Shown piece after piece: positions 42,238 through 52,280 of a stretch of 64,000 nt of DNA; within the stretch, counting starts at the first letter, position 1, and every line of letters begins with the position of its first letter. The notes beneath the pieces are model-generated. The model was not told where the DNA came from. It made no database searches and saw nothing but the letters and a program-made list of their open reading frames with translations. The position numbers and the translations under genes are program-made. Source of the DNA: Phocaeicola fibrisolvens (GTDB taxonomy: Bacteria; Bacteroidota; Bacteroidia; Bacteroidales; Bacteroidaceae); NCBI RefSeq assembly GCF_025567125.1, contig NZ_JAOQJI010000017.1, forward strand, positions 8,798 through 72,797. Reading direction: 5' to 3'.

Positions 42238-42753
42238 ATGAAAGACCTGACACACACATCCAATGAGCTAATAGCACGAATTTTTGCGGACCATCGCCAG
42301 TCAGTTTTCTTCTATGTTTATAAGAAAATAGGTAAGAAAGAAGATTCTGAAGATTTGGTTCAGGACGCATATCTTCGTCTTTTAGAATATAGGACTATGC
42401 TTCGTCCCGATACCGTGAAATATTTTTTATTTACTATAGTCCGTAACCTGGTGACCGATTATTTTCGCCGTTTTTACAAAAGACAAGAAGTTGTGGGTTT
42501 CTTACAGGAGTTTTCTCAAACAAGAACAATGGAATCTGATAGCCATGTAATTGTAAAAGATTTGCAGAAACAAGAATGGAATAGAGTAAGGCTATTGCCT
42601 CGTCAGCGTCGTAAGATTTATGTCATGAATCGTTTTGAAGGGAAAAATCTGTCAGAAATAGCATCGGAACTTCATCTGTCACAGCGCACGGTAGAGAATC
42701 ATCTGTTTATCAGCCGAAAAGAAGTACGGATGTATATGAAACAATGTATATAA
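42238..42753 (+). CDS. ECF-type RNA polymerase sigma-70 factor
   Basis: A 171-residue ECF sigma factor. Region 2 spans residues 10-80 (VYKKIGKKEDSEDLVQDAYLRLLEY, then VKYFLFTIVRNLVTDYFRR) and region 4 residues 115-165 (LPRQRRKIYVMNRFEGKNLSEIASELHLSQRTVENHL). In Bacteroidota such factors usually pair with a FecR-type anti-sigma and a SusC carrying an N-terminal signalling (STN) domain. Here no anti-sigma gene is present, and the SusC gene follows after 44 nt without an obvious STN domain. It may drive the PUL directly. Confidence 0.92.
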   Translation: MKDLTHTSNELIARIFADHRQSVFFYVYKKIGKKEDSEDLVQDAYLRLLEYRTMLRPDTVKYFLFTIVRNLVTDYFRRFYKRQEVVGFLQEFSQTRTMESDSHVIVKDLQKQEWNRVRLLPRQRRKIYVMNRFEGKNLSEIASELHLSQRTVENHLFISRKEVRMYMKQCI

Positions 42754-42797
42754 GAGTAAGAATAGGAATCAATATCGTTAATTTAAAATTTAATTTT

Positions 42798-45700
42798 ATG
42801 AAGAATGATTTTCTGAAAAATTCATCACAGAGAGTCCTTTTTTCAGCTTTTATGGCTTCAGCTTTGATTGCGGGAAATCTCACTCCTATGCATGCAGAAA
42901 TGGCCTATGTTCAGTCTGCTATGCAATCCGTGAGTGTAAAAGGACAAGTATTGGATGGTAGTGGGATGCCTGTTATCGGTGCGAGTGTTCTTGAAAAAGG
43001 AACATCAAATGGGGTTATTACAGACATCGATGGAAATTACTCATTGAAGGTTTCCTCTAAAAGTGCAGTCATTGTCATTTCTTATATCGGATATAAAACC
43101 GTAGAATTGCCTGCATCTGATGCGCGTTTGTCGAAAGTGGTGCTGAAGGAAGATACGGAGGTGTTGGATGAAGTTGTGGTGGTAGGTTATGGTACTCAGA
43201 AGAAGGAATCATTGACTGGTGCGGTGACTGTAGTCGATTCAAAGGCTTTTAAAGAAAAAGGAAGTTTGTCCAGTCCGTTAGCAGCTTTGCAAGGACAAGT
43301 TCCAGGAGTTATGATTTCCCGTTCTTCATCGGCACCGGGTGATGAGAGTTGGAGTATGAATTTACGTGGTTCGGTATCTGTCAACTCAATAGAACCTTTG
43401 ATTGTTGTAGATGGAGTGGCTTATACGAGTGTCAACGACCTTCGTTTAATTAATTCCAATGACATAGAATCTATTAATTTCTTGAAGGATGGTGCTGCTG
43501 CTATTTATGGTTCGCGTGCTGCTGGTGGGGTCGTTTTGATTACGACCAAAAAAGGAAAGGAAGGAAAAACCAAAGTAGAATATAGTGGAACAGCCACGTT
43601 GAAGACTGTTGGTTTGATGCCTCAGTTAATGAGTATAGATCAGTGGGCAGATGGTGTCATGACAGCCTTGGAAAATGATAATAATACTTCCAATAGCTGG
43701 TATGCCTATGCGCAACTTGCCAAAAAGTATAAGGGTTCATATATTGATTTGCACCAGAGTGCCAATCCTTTTGGCAATGCTGCATTTACTGATGTAAGTG
43801 ATTTCGTTTTTGATGACGGAGTGGATTGGTTGGGATCTTTGTTTGGAAGTACTTGGTCTACTGAGCAGAATTTAAGTATTTCAGGTGGTACGGAGCGTTC
43901 TTCTTATCGCCTTTCTCTAAGTTATTTATATGATGGTTCAACTCTTCAGTATGGAAATAATAATAACAACCGATATAATTTCCGTTTGAATAATACCTTT
44001 AAGTTGACGAATAATCTGACTTTGGACTCATCCATTTCATATAATCGTCAAGAGCAGGTGTCGCCCTCTATGATTGGTTCTGTTTTGACGGTGAGTGTGC
44101 CGATGCCTGGTTTACCTCTTACTACGGTGGATGGAAAGCCTTACGCATGGGGTACATGGGGATCTCCTGTGGCAAAAGTTTCTGAAGGAGGTGACAATCG
44201 ACTGTCGGTGTCGGCTTTTAGTGTAAGTGAAACATTGAACTGGACATTGACAGACTGGCTGACAGCTAACGCTAACGTGGGGTACAATACTAGTACAGCA
44301 ACAAGAAATCAGACAGAAAATGCAATTACTTATTATAATTATTTAGGTGATACGCAAGTGTTGATTGATCCTGTACAAGGAAATTCATATTATAAACAAA
44401 CTAGTTCAAGAACGGATTTTTATTCGGTAACTGGTTTCTTGAATGCACATAAAACATTTAATGAAGATCACGATTTAAGTTTGACAGTTGGTGCTCAATA
44501 TGAATTCAAAGAGTATACTTATTTTGGCGCAAAAGTGAAAGATACTCAGACTGGTTTGGAGATTGTAAATGGTTCGGGCGAGATTACTCTAAGTGGAGAT
44601 GAAGACAAGTATCAGAATGCCAATATGTCTTATTTCGGGCGATTCAACTATAGTTATAAGGATAAGTACTTGTTGGAGTTGAATGGACGCTATGACGGTT
44701 CTTCAAAATTTCAACCAGCGAATCGTTGGGATTTATTCTATGGGGCTTCTTTAGGTTGGAGAATGAAGCAGGAAGCTTTTATGCAGGATATTGACTGGCT
44801 GAGCGATTTGAAACTGCGTGTATCTTATGCCGAGATGGGAAACCAGAGTGGGATTGCAAACTACGATGGCGTGCAATTGTATGATGTAGTGGCTGGTACA
44901 GGTGCTTATGTCGGTGATGGAAAATTGTCATATATCAAAACCAATGGTGAACTGGCATCTAATTCTCGTAGTTGGGAACGCATTAAGAATTATAATGTCG
45001 GTTTGGATTTCGGATTCTTGAATGGAGCGTTGAGTGGTTCGGTAGAGGCCTTTCTTAAAAAGAACGATAACATGTTGGTCAGCATTACATACCCTGGCAT
45101 TTTAGGGGATAAAGCTCCTAAAGCCAATGCCGGGAAATTCAAGGATTGGGGATTTGAAGGTCAAATGACGTATCGTGGAAACATCGCTGGAGTAAATTAT
45201 TATGTGGGTGGAACTTTTACTTTTGCGCGCAATGAACTGGTGGATTATGGTGGTACAACTGTATTGAAATCTGGCTATACTACGACTCAGCAAGGATATG
45301 CATTGAATTCTATTTTTGGACTCCGTTATGGAGGCAAGATTCAGAATGAGGAACAATTGCAGGCTTATTTGGCCAAATATTATGAAAACAATGGAATCAA
45401 TATGCCAAGCAACTTGCGTGTGGGTGATAATATGTATTGTGATGAAAATGGAGATGGTGTATTAGATGAAAAGGATTACATTTATTTGGGAAGTGATACG
45501 CCTGAAATCTCTTATTCTTTTAATGCCGGAGCTTCTTATAAAGGTTTTGATATCAATGTGATTTTTCAGGGGTCGGCCAATCGTTTTGTATACCGTGGTA
45601 TAGATAACTGGACTGTTCCTTTTCGAGCTAATTATACGAATACTATCACCTCTTCTATTGGGAACGTGTGGAGTCCGGAGAATCCAAATGCCTATTATGC

Positions 45701-45998
45701 ACCGTATACCAACGATGCCAATATAAATAACTACAATTATCAGGCATCTTCTTTGACTTCTCAGGATGGACGATATCTGCGTTTGAAAAATTTGACCATT
45801 GGTTATACGTTTACAAATAAACTGTTACAAAAAATTAAGTTTTTGCAAGGGGCACGTATTTACGCAACAGGTACAGACTTATGGGAAACAACAAAGATAA
45901 AAGATGGCTGGGATCCGGAAGCGGCGCGCGATGCTACAGGACTGAAGCGTTATCCATTTACACGTAATTTTACATTTGGTGTTAATCTAACCTTTTAA
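42798..45998 (+). CDS. SusC/RagA family TonB-dependent transporter
   Basis: A 1066-residue outer-membrane transporter from the ATG at 42798. Signal peptide to about residue 33. Residues 43-120 are a carboxypeptidase-D-regulatory-like domain (VKGQVLDGSGMPVIGASVLEKG ... GNYSLKVSSKSAVIVISYIGYKT), then the TonB box DEVVVVGYGTQKKESLTGAV, the plug (PLAALQGQVPGVMISRSSSAPGDE), and a long barrel ending TRNFTFGVNLTF. With SusD it imports oligosaccharides by TonB energy. Two in-frame codons upstream of 42798 lack a signal peptide. Next to SusD at 13 nt. Confidence 0.95.
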   Translation: MKNDFLKNSSQRVLFSAFMASALIAGNLTPMHAEMAYVQSAMQSVSVKGQVLDGSGMPVIGASVLEKGTSNGVITDIDGNYSLKVSSKSAVIVISYIGYKTVELPASDARLSKVVLKEDTEVLDEVVVVGYGTQKKESLTGAVTVVDSKAFKEKGSLSSPLAALQGQVPGVMISRSSSAPGDESWSMNLRGSVSVNSIEPLIVVDGVAYTSVNDLRLINSNDIESINFLKDGAAAIYGSRAAGGVVLITTKKGKEGKTKVEYSGTATLKTVGLMPQLMSIDQWADGVMTALENDNNTSNSWYAYAQLAKKYKGSYIDLHQSANPFGNAAFTDVSDFVFDDGVDWLGSLFGSTWSTEQNLSISGGTERSSYRLSLSYLYDGSTLQYGNNNNNRYNFRLNNTFKLTNNLTLDSSISYNRQEQVSPSMIGSVLTVSVPMPGLPLTTVDGKPYAWGTWGSPVAKVSEGGDNRLSVSAFSVSETLNWTLTDWLTANANVGYNTSTATRNQTENAITYYNYLGDTQVLIDPVQGNSYYKQTSSRTDFYSVTGFLNAHKTFNEDHDLSLTVGAQYEFKEYTYFGAKVKDTQTGLEIVNGSGEITLSGDEDKYQNANMSYFGRFNYSYKDKYLLELNGRYDGSSKFQPANRWDLFYGASLGWRMKQEAFMQDIDWLSDLKLRVSYAEMGNQSGIANYDGVQLYDVVAGTGAYVGDGKLSYIKTNGELASNSRSWERIKNYNVGLDFGFLNGALSGSVEAFLKKNDNMLVSITYPGILGDKAPKANAGKFKDWGFEGQMTYRGNIAGVNYYVGGTFTFARNELVDYGGTTVLKSGYTTTQQGYALNSIFGLRYGGKIQNEEQLQAYLAKYYENNGINMPSNLRVGDNMYCDENGDGVLDEKDYIYLGSDTPEISYSFNAGASYKGFDINVIFQGSANRFVYRGIDNWTVPFRANYTNTITSSIGNVWSPENPNAYYAPYTNDANINNYNYQASSLTSQDGRYLRLKNLTIGYTFTNKLLQKIKFLQGARIYATGTDLWETTKIKDGWDPEAARDATGLKRYPFTRNFTFGVNLTF

Positions 45999-46011
45999 AT
46001 AGAAAACCTTT

Positions 46012-47757
46012 ATGAAAAAAAGATATTATTTCAAGGCAGCATGCTTGTCAATCTTGAGTTTGTTTGCCGTGTCATGTTTGGATTTGGAACCGAAGGCACA
46101 ATTAGGAGATAATTTGGTATGGGACAAAGCTGATAACTTTCAATTGTTTGCTAATCAATTTTACAGTTGGACACGTGATTTTCAACTTTCTGCCACCAAT
46201 ACTTATGGTAATGGAGTGAGTGATGGACCTCATAGTGATTATCGTTCTGATTTGATAGCTACTTCTTCTATCAATACTTATAGTCAAGGAACTAATGTGA
46301 TACCGTCGGAGGATGCAAATTACACGACGTTGTATAAGCAGATTTATTATACGAACTTGTTGTTGAACCGGGCTGAATCGTTTTCAGATAAGGCTGCCAT
46401 TGCCGTACCAGTGGCGGAAGCAAAATTCTTTCGTGCATATTGTCATTTTGAACTTGTACAGATTTGGGGTAATGCGATATTGCTGACACGACCTTTAGAT
46501 TTGGATTCCGAGGAGTTATATGCTGTTCGGAATGACCGGGGAGAGGTGATTGATCAGGTTATTGCTGATTTGCAGGATGCGGCGGAAGCATTGCCGGAAA
46601 CTGCAGATGCAGGCAAACTTACCAAATATGCGGCTTATGCCATGCTTTCCCGTGTAGCACTTTATGAAGGTACGTGGCAGAAGTTTCATACTAATGGAGC
46701 AGATACCGAGAATAATACAGAGCGAAGTACCGAATTATTGACACTTGCTAAGGAAGCTGCTTATCAGGTAATAAAAGACAATAAATATAAACTCTTTTAT
46801 AATGAAACACTAGGAAATCAGAGTTATCGTTATATGTTTATTTTGGAAGATGCAGCTCAGTGTAATCCGGCGAATCTGCATAAGAGTGATAATACGGAAT
46901 ATATTCTATCGCATCGGCACCGTGATGGAGATAAGGGAACTAATATTACTCATGGAATGTTGGCAAACGTTTGTTACATTACTCGCAAAATGGCAAATAT
47001 GTATTTGTGTTCCAATGGATTGCCGATAGATAAAGCAGGTGATTTATTTAAAGGATATTCTGGTGCTACTACAGAATTCCAGAATCGTGACAACCGTATG
47101 ACTAATACCTTGATTCAGCATGGACAGAAATATTGGAATAATGATGGTAAATGGCGCACTACTTGGAATGATGAGGATTTGAATAATAGTTTGGTGATGG
47201 ATGTACGTTCAAACAGTGGTTATCAAAATTATAAATGGTGTGTAGAACGTCAGGTGGCCGATTATTATGAGTCGATTGATTATCCGGTAATTCGTTATGC
47301 TGAAGTCTTGTTGAACTATGTGGAGGCCGTTTATGAGTTGCAGGGCAATATCAGTAATAGTGATTTGCAGTATCTGAATCAGGTACGTACGCGGGTAAAT
47401 CCGGATATGCCGGAATTGACCAATGAATTTGTCAGTCAACATGGATTGTCTATGCGTGAAGAAATTCGTAGGGAACGTACGGTAGAGTTGTTCCTGGAAG
47501 GATTCCGAATTGATGATTTAAAGCGCTGGGCTACGGCTCCTGAAGAAATGCCTCAGGATCAGCTTGGGGTACAGGTAAAAGGTACTTGGTTTGAAACAAA
47601 CTGGTCGGCGCAGTCTCGTCAGTTAAATAGTGATGGATGCATTATCTTATATGACGGACGTGTATGGGATGATAAATTGTATTTGTATCCATTACCTTCC
47701 GATCAATTGCAGTTGAATCCACAATTGGGACAGAATCCGGGGTGGACTAATAATTAA
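46012..47757 (+). CDS. SusD/RagB family surface glycan-binding lipoprotein
   Basis: A 581-residue surface lipoprotein: LSLFAVSC with lipidated Cys22, followed by LDLEPKAQLGD. RagB/SusD architecture: helical N-terminal TPR part (AVPVAEAKFFRAYCHFELVQIWG), and a C-terminal SusD domain (REEIRRERTVELFLEGFRIDDLKRWATA). It forms the lid of the SusC transporter and binds the glycan at the surface. It starts 13 nt after susC and is followed by a DUF4979 lipoprotein gene. Confidence 0.95.
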   Translation: MKKRYYFKAACLSILSLFAVSCLDLEPKAQLGDNLVWDKADNFQLFANQFYSWTRDFQLSATNTYGNGVSDGPHSDYRSDLIATSSINTYSQGTNVIPSEDANYTTLYKQIYYTNLLLNRAESFSDKAAIAVPVAEAKFFRAYCHFELVQIWGNAILLTRPLDLDSEELYAVRNDRGEVIDQVIADLQDAAEALPETADAGKLTKYAAYAMLSRVALYEGTWQKFHTNGADTENNTERSTELLTLAKEAAYQVIKDNKYKLFYNETLGNQSYRYMFILEDAAQCNPANLHKSDNTEYILSHRHRDGDKGTNITHGMLANVCYITRKMANMYLCSNGLPIDKAGDLFKGYSGATTEFQNRDNRMTNTLIQHGQKYWNNDGKWRTTWNDEDLNNSLVMDVRSNSGYQNYKWCVERQVADYYESIDYPVIRYAEVLLNYVEAVYELQGNISNSDLQYLNQVRTRVNPDMPELTNEFVSQHGLSMREEIRRERTVELFLEGFRIDDLKRWATAPEEMPQDQLGVQVKGTWFETNWSAQSRQLNSDGCIILYDGRVWDDKLYLYPLPSDQLQLNPQLGQNPGWTNN

Positions 47758-47787
47758 ATTCATGTGTATTCACTTTAAAAGGATTTT

Positions 47788-49356
47788 ATGATGATATCTA
47801 ATTTATATAGAAAATTAAATGCCCTGTTGTTAGGGGTAACAGCTGTCACGATGATGGCTTGCCAGGAAGATGAAACAGGTGATTTGTATGAAGCTATTTA
47901 TCCGAAATCAATCACACTTGATATTCCGGAAAGTGTAAGACCTTTGATTTATCAGGATGAGAACGGTACCAATGTTTTGCCTTTGCTGAAGGGAGAAGAA
48001 GTGCAATTGGGCTATACTATACTTCCTGAAAATATTACTTTTAATGAAGTTGCTTGGTCTTCAAGTGATGAAAATGTGGCTACTGTAGATGAAAATGGAA
48101 AAGTGAAGGCTGTCAATGGAAACGGAAGTACCTATTCCATCGTGCAGGTGTCTCCTTCCGTCTTTTTTACTGGAAGCGGTATATACAGCACCCTGAAAGT
48201 AATGGTTTCAGATGAACTGATACAAGCTGAAAATATTTCTTTGTCGTCAGAAGCTGATCAAGTGTATATGGGGGAGAGTATGCAACTGCATTATACTATC
48301 TTTCCTGAAAACACAACTTATAAAACTGTGAGATGGAGCAGTTCGAATGAATCTGTAGCAACGGTGGATGAGAATGGTGTGGTTACAGCGCATGTCATTG
48401 ATGCAAATACAGAAACAGTTACCATCACGGCTTCAGCTTTGGATGGTTCACAGGTATATGCAGACAAACAACTGAAGATAATGAAAATTGTTCAACCGGA
48501 GGATGTGGCCATAGATCAAAGCTATTCGATTGAACAAAATTATTTGTGGGCTATTACGGATAAAACAGTTAAATTATCTTATACCACAACGCCTTCTGAT
48601 TGTACAACATCCTTGATACAGTGGACTTCAAGCAATGAGGAAATCGCTACTGTTAGTCAGGGAGTGGTATCCTTTAATCAGAATGGAGTGTTTGGAGATG
48701 TGACGATTACGGCAACGTGTCCTGAAACTGGGAAAACTTCTTCTATCAATTTACGCTTGGAAGAAGGTCTGGTACGTGAATTGTTCCATGATGAGAATAA
48801 TTATACATGGTATAATGCGAAACAAAGTAATAGTGGAACGGAATCGTCTCACGTATGGCATGATGGGTATGTAACTGTGACTACTTATGCACAAAGTGCT
48901 ACCAAGCAACGTGGTGACTTTAAATGCTGGAGTCCGAAAACCTGGTTGCATGCTGGTAAGTATCCTATTTTTGCTATCCGCATGGAAGATGTGGCCGATA
49001 AATATAAAGACGAGGGTGTGACTGCACGTAATATTAATTTGGATGCTTCTGGAACATGTGGAGGAGCTAATTTTAGTGGAAATCTAGGTGGTTCGAACAA
49101 CAAGTATAAATATAATTATAAATGTAGTGATGGCAGTCGTGTGTTTGTTTACGATTTGTCTTCTCAATCATGGGCCAATGGTGGCTTGTTGCCTACTACT
49201 TCTGTAGCAGAGTTCACGACTTTACAGTTCAAATATGCTGATATTGCAACGATTGACCATCAGATTCAATATAATGTATATTGGGTACAGACCTTTAAGA
49301 GTCTGGATGATTTGAAAGCCTATCTGGATAAGGAAGGGTTGACTTATGAAGAATGA
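47788..49356 (+). CDS. Surface lipoprotein with Big2 domains and C-terminal DUF4979-like domain
   Basis: A 522-residue lipoprotein (MMACQ, Cys25). It holds three Ig-like Big2 repeats, each with the typical YTILPENITFNEVAWSSSDE/ATVDENGKVKAV pattern at about residues 60-150, 150-235 and 235-330. The last 170 residues form a beta-sandwich of DUF4979 type (WHDGYVTVTTYAQSATKQRGDFKCWSPK ... DKEGLTYEE). It takes the place of a SusE/SusF-like surface glycan-binding protein in the PUL, between SusD and the first lyase-like gene. Confidence 0.85.
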   Translation: MMISNLYRKLNALLLGVTAVTMMACQEDETGDLYEAIYPKSITLDIPESVRPLIYQDENGTNVLPLLKGEEVQLGYTILPENITFNEVAWSSSDENVATVDENGKVKAVNGNGSTYSIVQVSPSVFFTGSGIYSTLKVMVSDELIQAENISLSSEADQVYMGESMQLHYTIFPENTTYKTVRWSSSNESVATVDENGVVTAHVIDANTETVTITASALDGSQVYADKQLKIMKIVQPEDVAIDQSYSIEQNYLWAITDKTVKLSYTTTPSDCTTSLIQWTSSNEEIATVSQGVVSFNQNGVFGDVTITATCPETGKTSSINLRLEEGLVRELFHDENNYTWYNAKQSNSGTESSHVWHDGYVTVTTYAQSATKQRGDFKCWSPKTWLHAGKYPIFAIRMEDVADKYKDEGVTARNINLDASGTCGGANFSGNLGGSNNKYKYNYKCSDGSRVFVYDLSSQSWANGGLLPTTSVAEFTTLQFKYADIATIDHQIQYNVYWVQTFKSLDDLKAYLDKEGLTYEE

Positions 49357-49377
49357 AAATTATAAAACAAAGGAACT

Positions 49378-50772
49378 ATGATAAAAACAGTCAAGTTATT
49401 TGCAGGAGCAACGCTACTTATGGTAGCGTTCTCTTCCTGCTATGAGAATGAATATGGCGTAGTAGATCTTACGATGCCTGAAGATAATCCTAATGTAACT
49501 GTAGCGGGTGAGTATGTATACAATCATCCTTGCGCAATGTACAATGAAGCCGATTTCGTGCGTGTCAAAAAAATGCTGGACGAGGGAACGTCACCGGTCG
49601 AAGTGGAAACAGAATTTACAAATTTGAAGAATAGTCCGTATACGCTGTTGTCGTATGTGCCTTCTCCTCAAGAGGAAATCGTCCGGGGAGATGCCACTGG
49701 TACTGTGGCTGGAAAAGAAAATTATGCTTATGCAATGCGAGATGCAGCTGCCGCATATCAGACTGCTATCTTGTGGAAACTGACAGGGGATACGAAATAT
49801 GCGGATCTTTCTGTAAGGATTTTAAATGCTTGGGCTGACGTTTGTAAACGTATAACTTCAAATGATGCGAACCAGATGCTGGCTGCTGGATGTCAGGGGT
49901 ATACATTTGCTAATGCTGCTGAAATTATGCAGACATACAGCGGATGGAACGAGAACGATGTAATTGATTTTAAAAGATGGATAGTAGAGGTGTTCGCTTC
50001 TAAAAATAAAGATTTTTTGGATAATCATCAAGGAACAAATAATTGTCCGCTCCATTATTGGTCAAACTGGGATTTGGTGAATATGTGCTCGTATTGGGCC
50101 ATTGGTGTGTTGACGGAAAATGACGAGATGGTGAATTTTGTGGTAAACTACTTTTATTCGGGTGCAGGCAACGGATGTCTTGACAATCTGATTCAGGCTA
50201 CGTTTGATGACCCTCTGGAAAGTGGAGAACAGATTTGTCAGAATCAGGAAAGTGGACGAGACCAGGGGCATGCGAGCATGTCACTTGCTGTGACTGCCAA
50301 TCTGTGTCAGATGGCTTATACGCTTTATCAGGATAATCAGTCTGTTCCTCAGTTGGATTTTTTTGCAGCAAACGATAATGCCATTATGAAAATGGGCGAA
50401 TATATTGCTCTTTTTAATTTGAAGAACGGCACAGACAATGCGAATGCAACAGGACAATGGTTAATAAGCGCAGCTAAGATGCCATTTCAAGAATATAAGT
50501 ATTGCATTGATTGTTCTTGTAAGGATAAAAACCATGGGGCAGACCAAAAAGTAGTGGCTGATGATGAAAGCCGTGGCACAGTACGTCCAGGTTGGGAAAT
50601 TTTATATCATCATTATGCGAAGGTAAAAAATCTAAGTAGTGGTTACACTTATACAAAGCAGTTTGCAGATAAGATTCGTCCGGAAGGAGGGGCAGGTGAC
50701 AGCCGTTATGGTAGTAATAGTGGAGCCTTCGATCAACTTGGATGGGGAACTTTAATGCTGTATCAAAAATAA
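49378..50772 (+). CDS. Alginate-lyase-superfamily lipoprotein (possibly PL38)
   Basis: A 464-residue lipoprotein with lipobox VAFSSC (Cys21). The body is an (alpha/alpha)-barrel of the alginate lyase superfamily: NHPCAMYNEADFVRVKKMLDEG, AAAYQTAILWKLTGDTKYADLSVRILNAWADVC, and NNCPLHYWSNWDLVNMCSYWAIGVL, whose Asn/His are in the position of catalytic residues. QESGRDQGHASMSLAVTANLCQMAY holds a second His. PL38 members act on glucuronan or other polyuronates; I am unsure of the exact family. It was probably secreted to the surface to make the first cuts. Confidence 0.75.
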   Translation: MIKTVKLFAGATLLMVAFSSCYENEYGVVDLTMPEDNPNVTVAGEYVYNHPCAMYNEADFVRVKKMLDEGTSPVEVETEFTNLKNSPYTLLSYVPSPQEEIVRGDATGTVAGKENYAYAMRDAAAAYQTAILWKLTGDTKYADLSVRILNAWADVCKRITSNDANQMLAAGCQGYTFANAAEIMQTYSGWNENDVIDFKRWIVEVFASKNKDFLDNHQGTNNCPLHYWSNWDLVNMCSYWAIGVLTENDEMVNFVVNYFYSGAGNGCLDNLIQATFDDPLESGEQICQNQESGRDQGHASMSLAVTANLCQMAYTLYQDNQSVPQLDFFAANDNAIMKMGEYIALFNLKNGTDNANATGQWLISAAKMPFQEYKYCIDCSCKDKNHGADQKVVADDESRGTVRPGWEILYHHYAKVKNLSSGYTYTKQFADKIRPEGGAGDSRYGSNSGAFDQLGWGTLMLYQK

Positions 50773-50787
50773 TTAGGTATAAGTCCG

Positions 50788-50828
50788 AAAATGCCTTGTA
50801 CTTTTGAGAAAGAGTATAGGGCATTTTT
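50788..50828 (+). terminator. Hairpin inside the PUL operon
   Basis: AAAATGCC (50788-50795) pairs with GGCATTTT (50820-50827), continued by weaker pairs inside. It lies 16 nt after the alginate-lyase-like gene and 30 nt before the next start. It may dampen expression of the downstream enzymes. Confidence 0.5.
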
Positions 50829-50857
50829 GCCTTTGTTTAGACTTGATATTTAAGACT

Positions 50858-52264
50858 ATGAGAATAATAAATTGCGTGAAAAGATTTTTGGGGGTGTTAG
50901 CCTTTGGGGTATTTGTATGGAATGTTCAGGCACAGGTTGTTACGAATCCAGACATTCAACGTACGGGTATGGCACATAATGATGATTATACAGTGAGGGT
51001 ACGGGTACCGGATGAAGAGTGGCAGGATTTGTTTGAATACAATGTACAGGTAGACATGGACAAGATACAAGATGCTTCCATGGTGCAATTTGACATGAAT
51101 GGAAAGGTAGAGGTGATGGTAAAAAAGAATAACGGAAATTTCCGGGATGTTTCCATACGTCCACATCATAATCAGATAGCGTATAGACGGGTAGGGGATG
51201 CCATTCTTTTTACATTGGACAAACCTCAGCATCTTTCTATAGAATTTGATGGAGACAGGTTGCATAATTTGCATTTATTTGCAAATCCCTTGGAGACAGA
51301 AACTTATATTGCAGCGTCAAAAAAGGTTATGTATTTTGGCCCAGGAATACATCGTCCGGATGATTTGCCTAATAATCAGATTCGCATACCTAGTCATACT
51401 ACCGTTTATTTGGCTTATGGAGCAGTAGTTAAAGCCAAACTGTTAGTTGATCATGCGGAGGATGTTCGGATTATAGGTCGCGGAATATTGGACCATCCCG
51501 TTCGTGGCATTGAGATTACAAATTCCAGAAATGTATATGTAGAAGGGATTACAGTCGTAAATCCTGATCATTACACAATCTTTGGTGGTGGCTCTCAGGG
51601 GATTACTATAAAAAACTTGAAGTCTTTTAGTTGCAAGGGATGGAGTGATGGGATTGACCTGATGTGCTGTCGGGATGTGGTGATTGATCAGGTTTTCATG
51701 CGTAATAGTGACGATTGCATTGCTTTGTATAATCATCGATGGAATTGGTGGGGCGGTTCGAAGAATTTGGTATTGCAGAATTCTGTATTGTGGGCTGATG
51801 TAGCGCATCCGATTAACATTGGTGGGCATGGCGACCCGGAATCTTCTGAAGGAGAAATAATTGAGAATTTGGTTTTCCGAAACATTGATATTTTGGAACA
51901 CGATGAAGACGATCGCATGTATCAAGGATGCATGACGATATCTGTTGGTGATAAAAATTGGGCTAGAGATATTCTGTTTGAGGATATTCGTGTAGAACGT
52001 ATTCAGGAGGGAAGGCTTTTTAATATCAGTGTCAACTTTAATCCTAAGTACGATAAACAGCCCGGAAGAGGGATATCACACGTTGTTTTTCGTAATATAT
52101 CTTATGAGGGTGTGGGAGAGAACCCTTCTCAGGTAAAGGGATTGGACCGGAATCGGATGGTACGTGATATTCTATTTGACAATGTAGTAGTAAATGGAAA
52201 GAAGATGGAACATCTGGAAGATATTGATTCGAATGAGTTTGTAGAAAATGTAAGATTTAAATGA
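50858..52264 (+). CDS. Secreted right-handed beta-helix enzyme, GH28-like
   Basis: A 468-residue exported protein from the ATG at 50858 (MRIINCVKRFLGVLAFGVFVWNVQAQ). After a beta-sandwich of about 120 residues it becomes a parallel beta-helix: GITIKNLKSFSCKGWSDGIDLMCCRDVVIDQVFMRNSDDCIALY. The paired Asp in NSDDCIALY, SDGIDL and NIGGHGDPE correspond to the GH28 NTD, DD and GHG blocks; the RIK block is not obvious. Polygalacturonases and related inverting hydrolases use this layout. Substrate is unknown; in this PUL an acidic polysaccharide is likely. Confidence 0.7.
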   Translation: MRIINCVKRFLGVLAFGVFVWNVQAQVVTNPDIQRTGMAHNDDYTVRVRVPDEEWQDLFEYNVQVDMDKIQDASMVQFDMNGKVEVMVKKNNGNFRDVSIRPHHNQIAYRRVGDAILFTLDKPQHLSIEFDGDRLHNLHLFANPLETETYIAASKKVMYFGPGIHRPDDLPNNQIRIPSHTTVYLAYGAVVKAKLLVDHAEDVRIIGRGILDHPVRGIEITNSRNVYVEGITVVNPDHYTIFGGGSQGITIKNLKSFSCKGWSDGIDLMCCRDVVIDQVFMRNSDDCIALYNHRWNWWGGSKNLVLQNSVLWADVAHPINIGGHGDPESSEGEIIENLVFRNIDILEHDEDDRMYQGCMTISVGDKNWARDILFEDIRVERIQEGRLFNISVNFNPKYDKQPGRGISHVVFRNISYEGVGENPSQVKGLDRNRMVRDILFDNVVVNGKKMEHLEDIDSNEFVENVRFK

Positions 52265-52280
52265 GAATTCTAATTGATTA

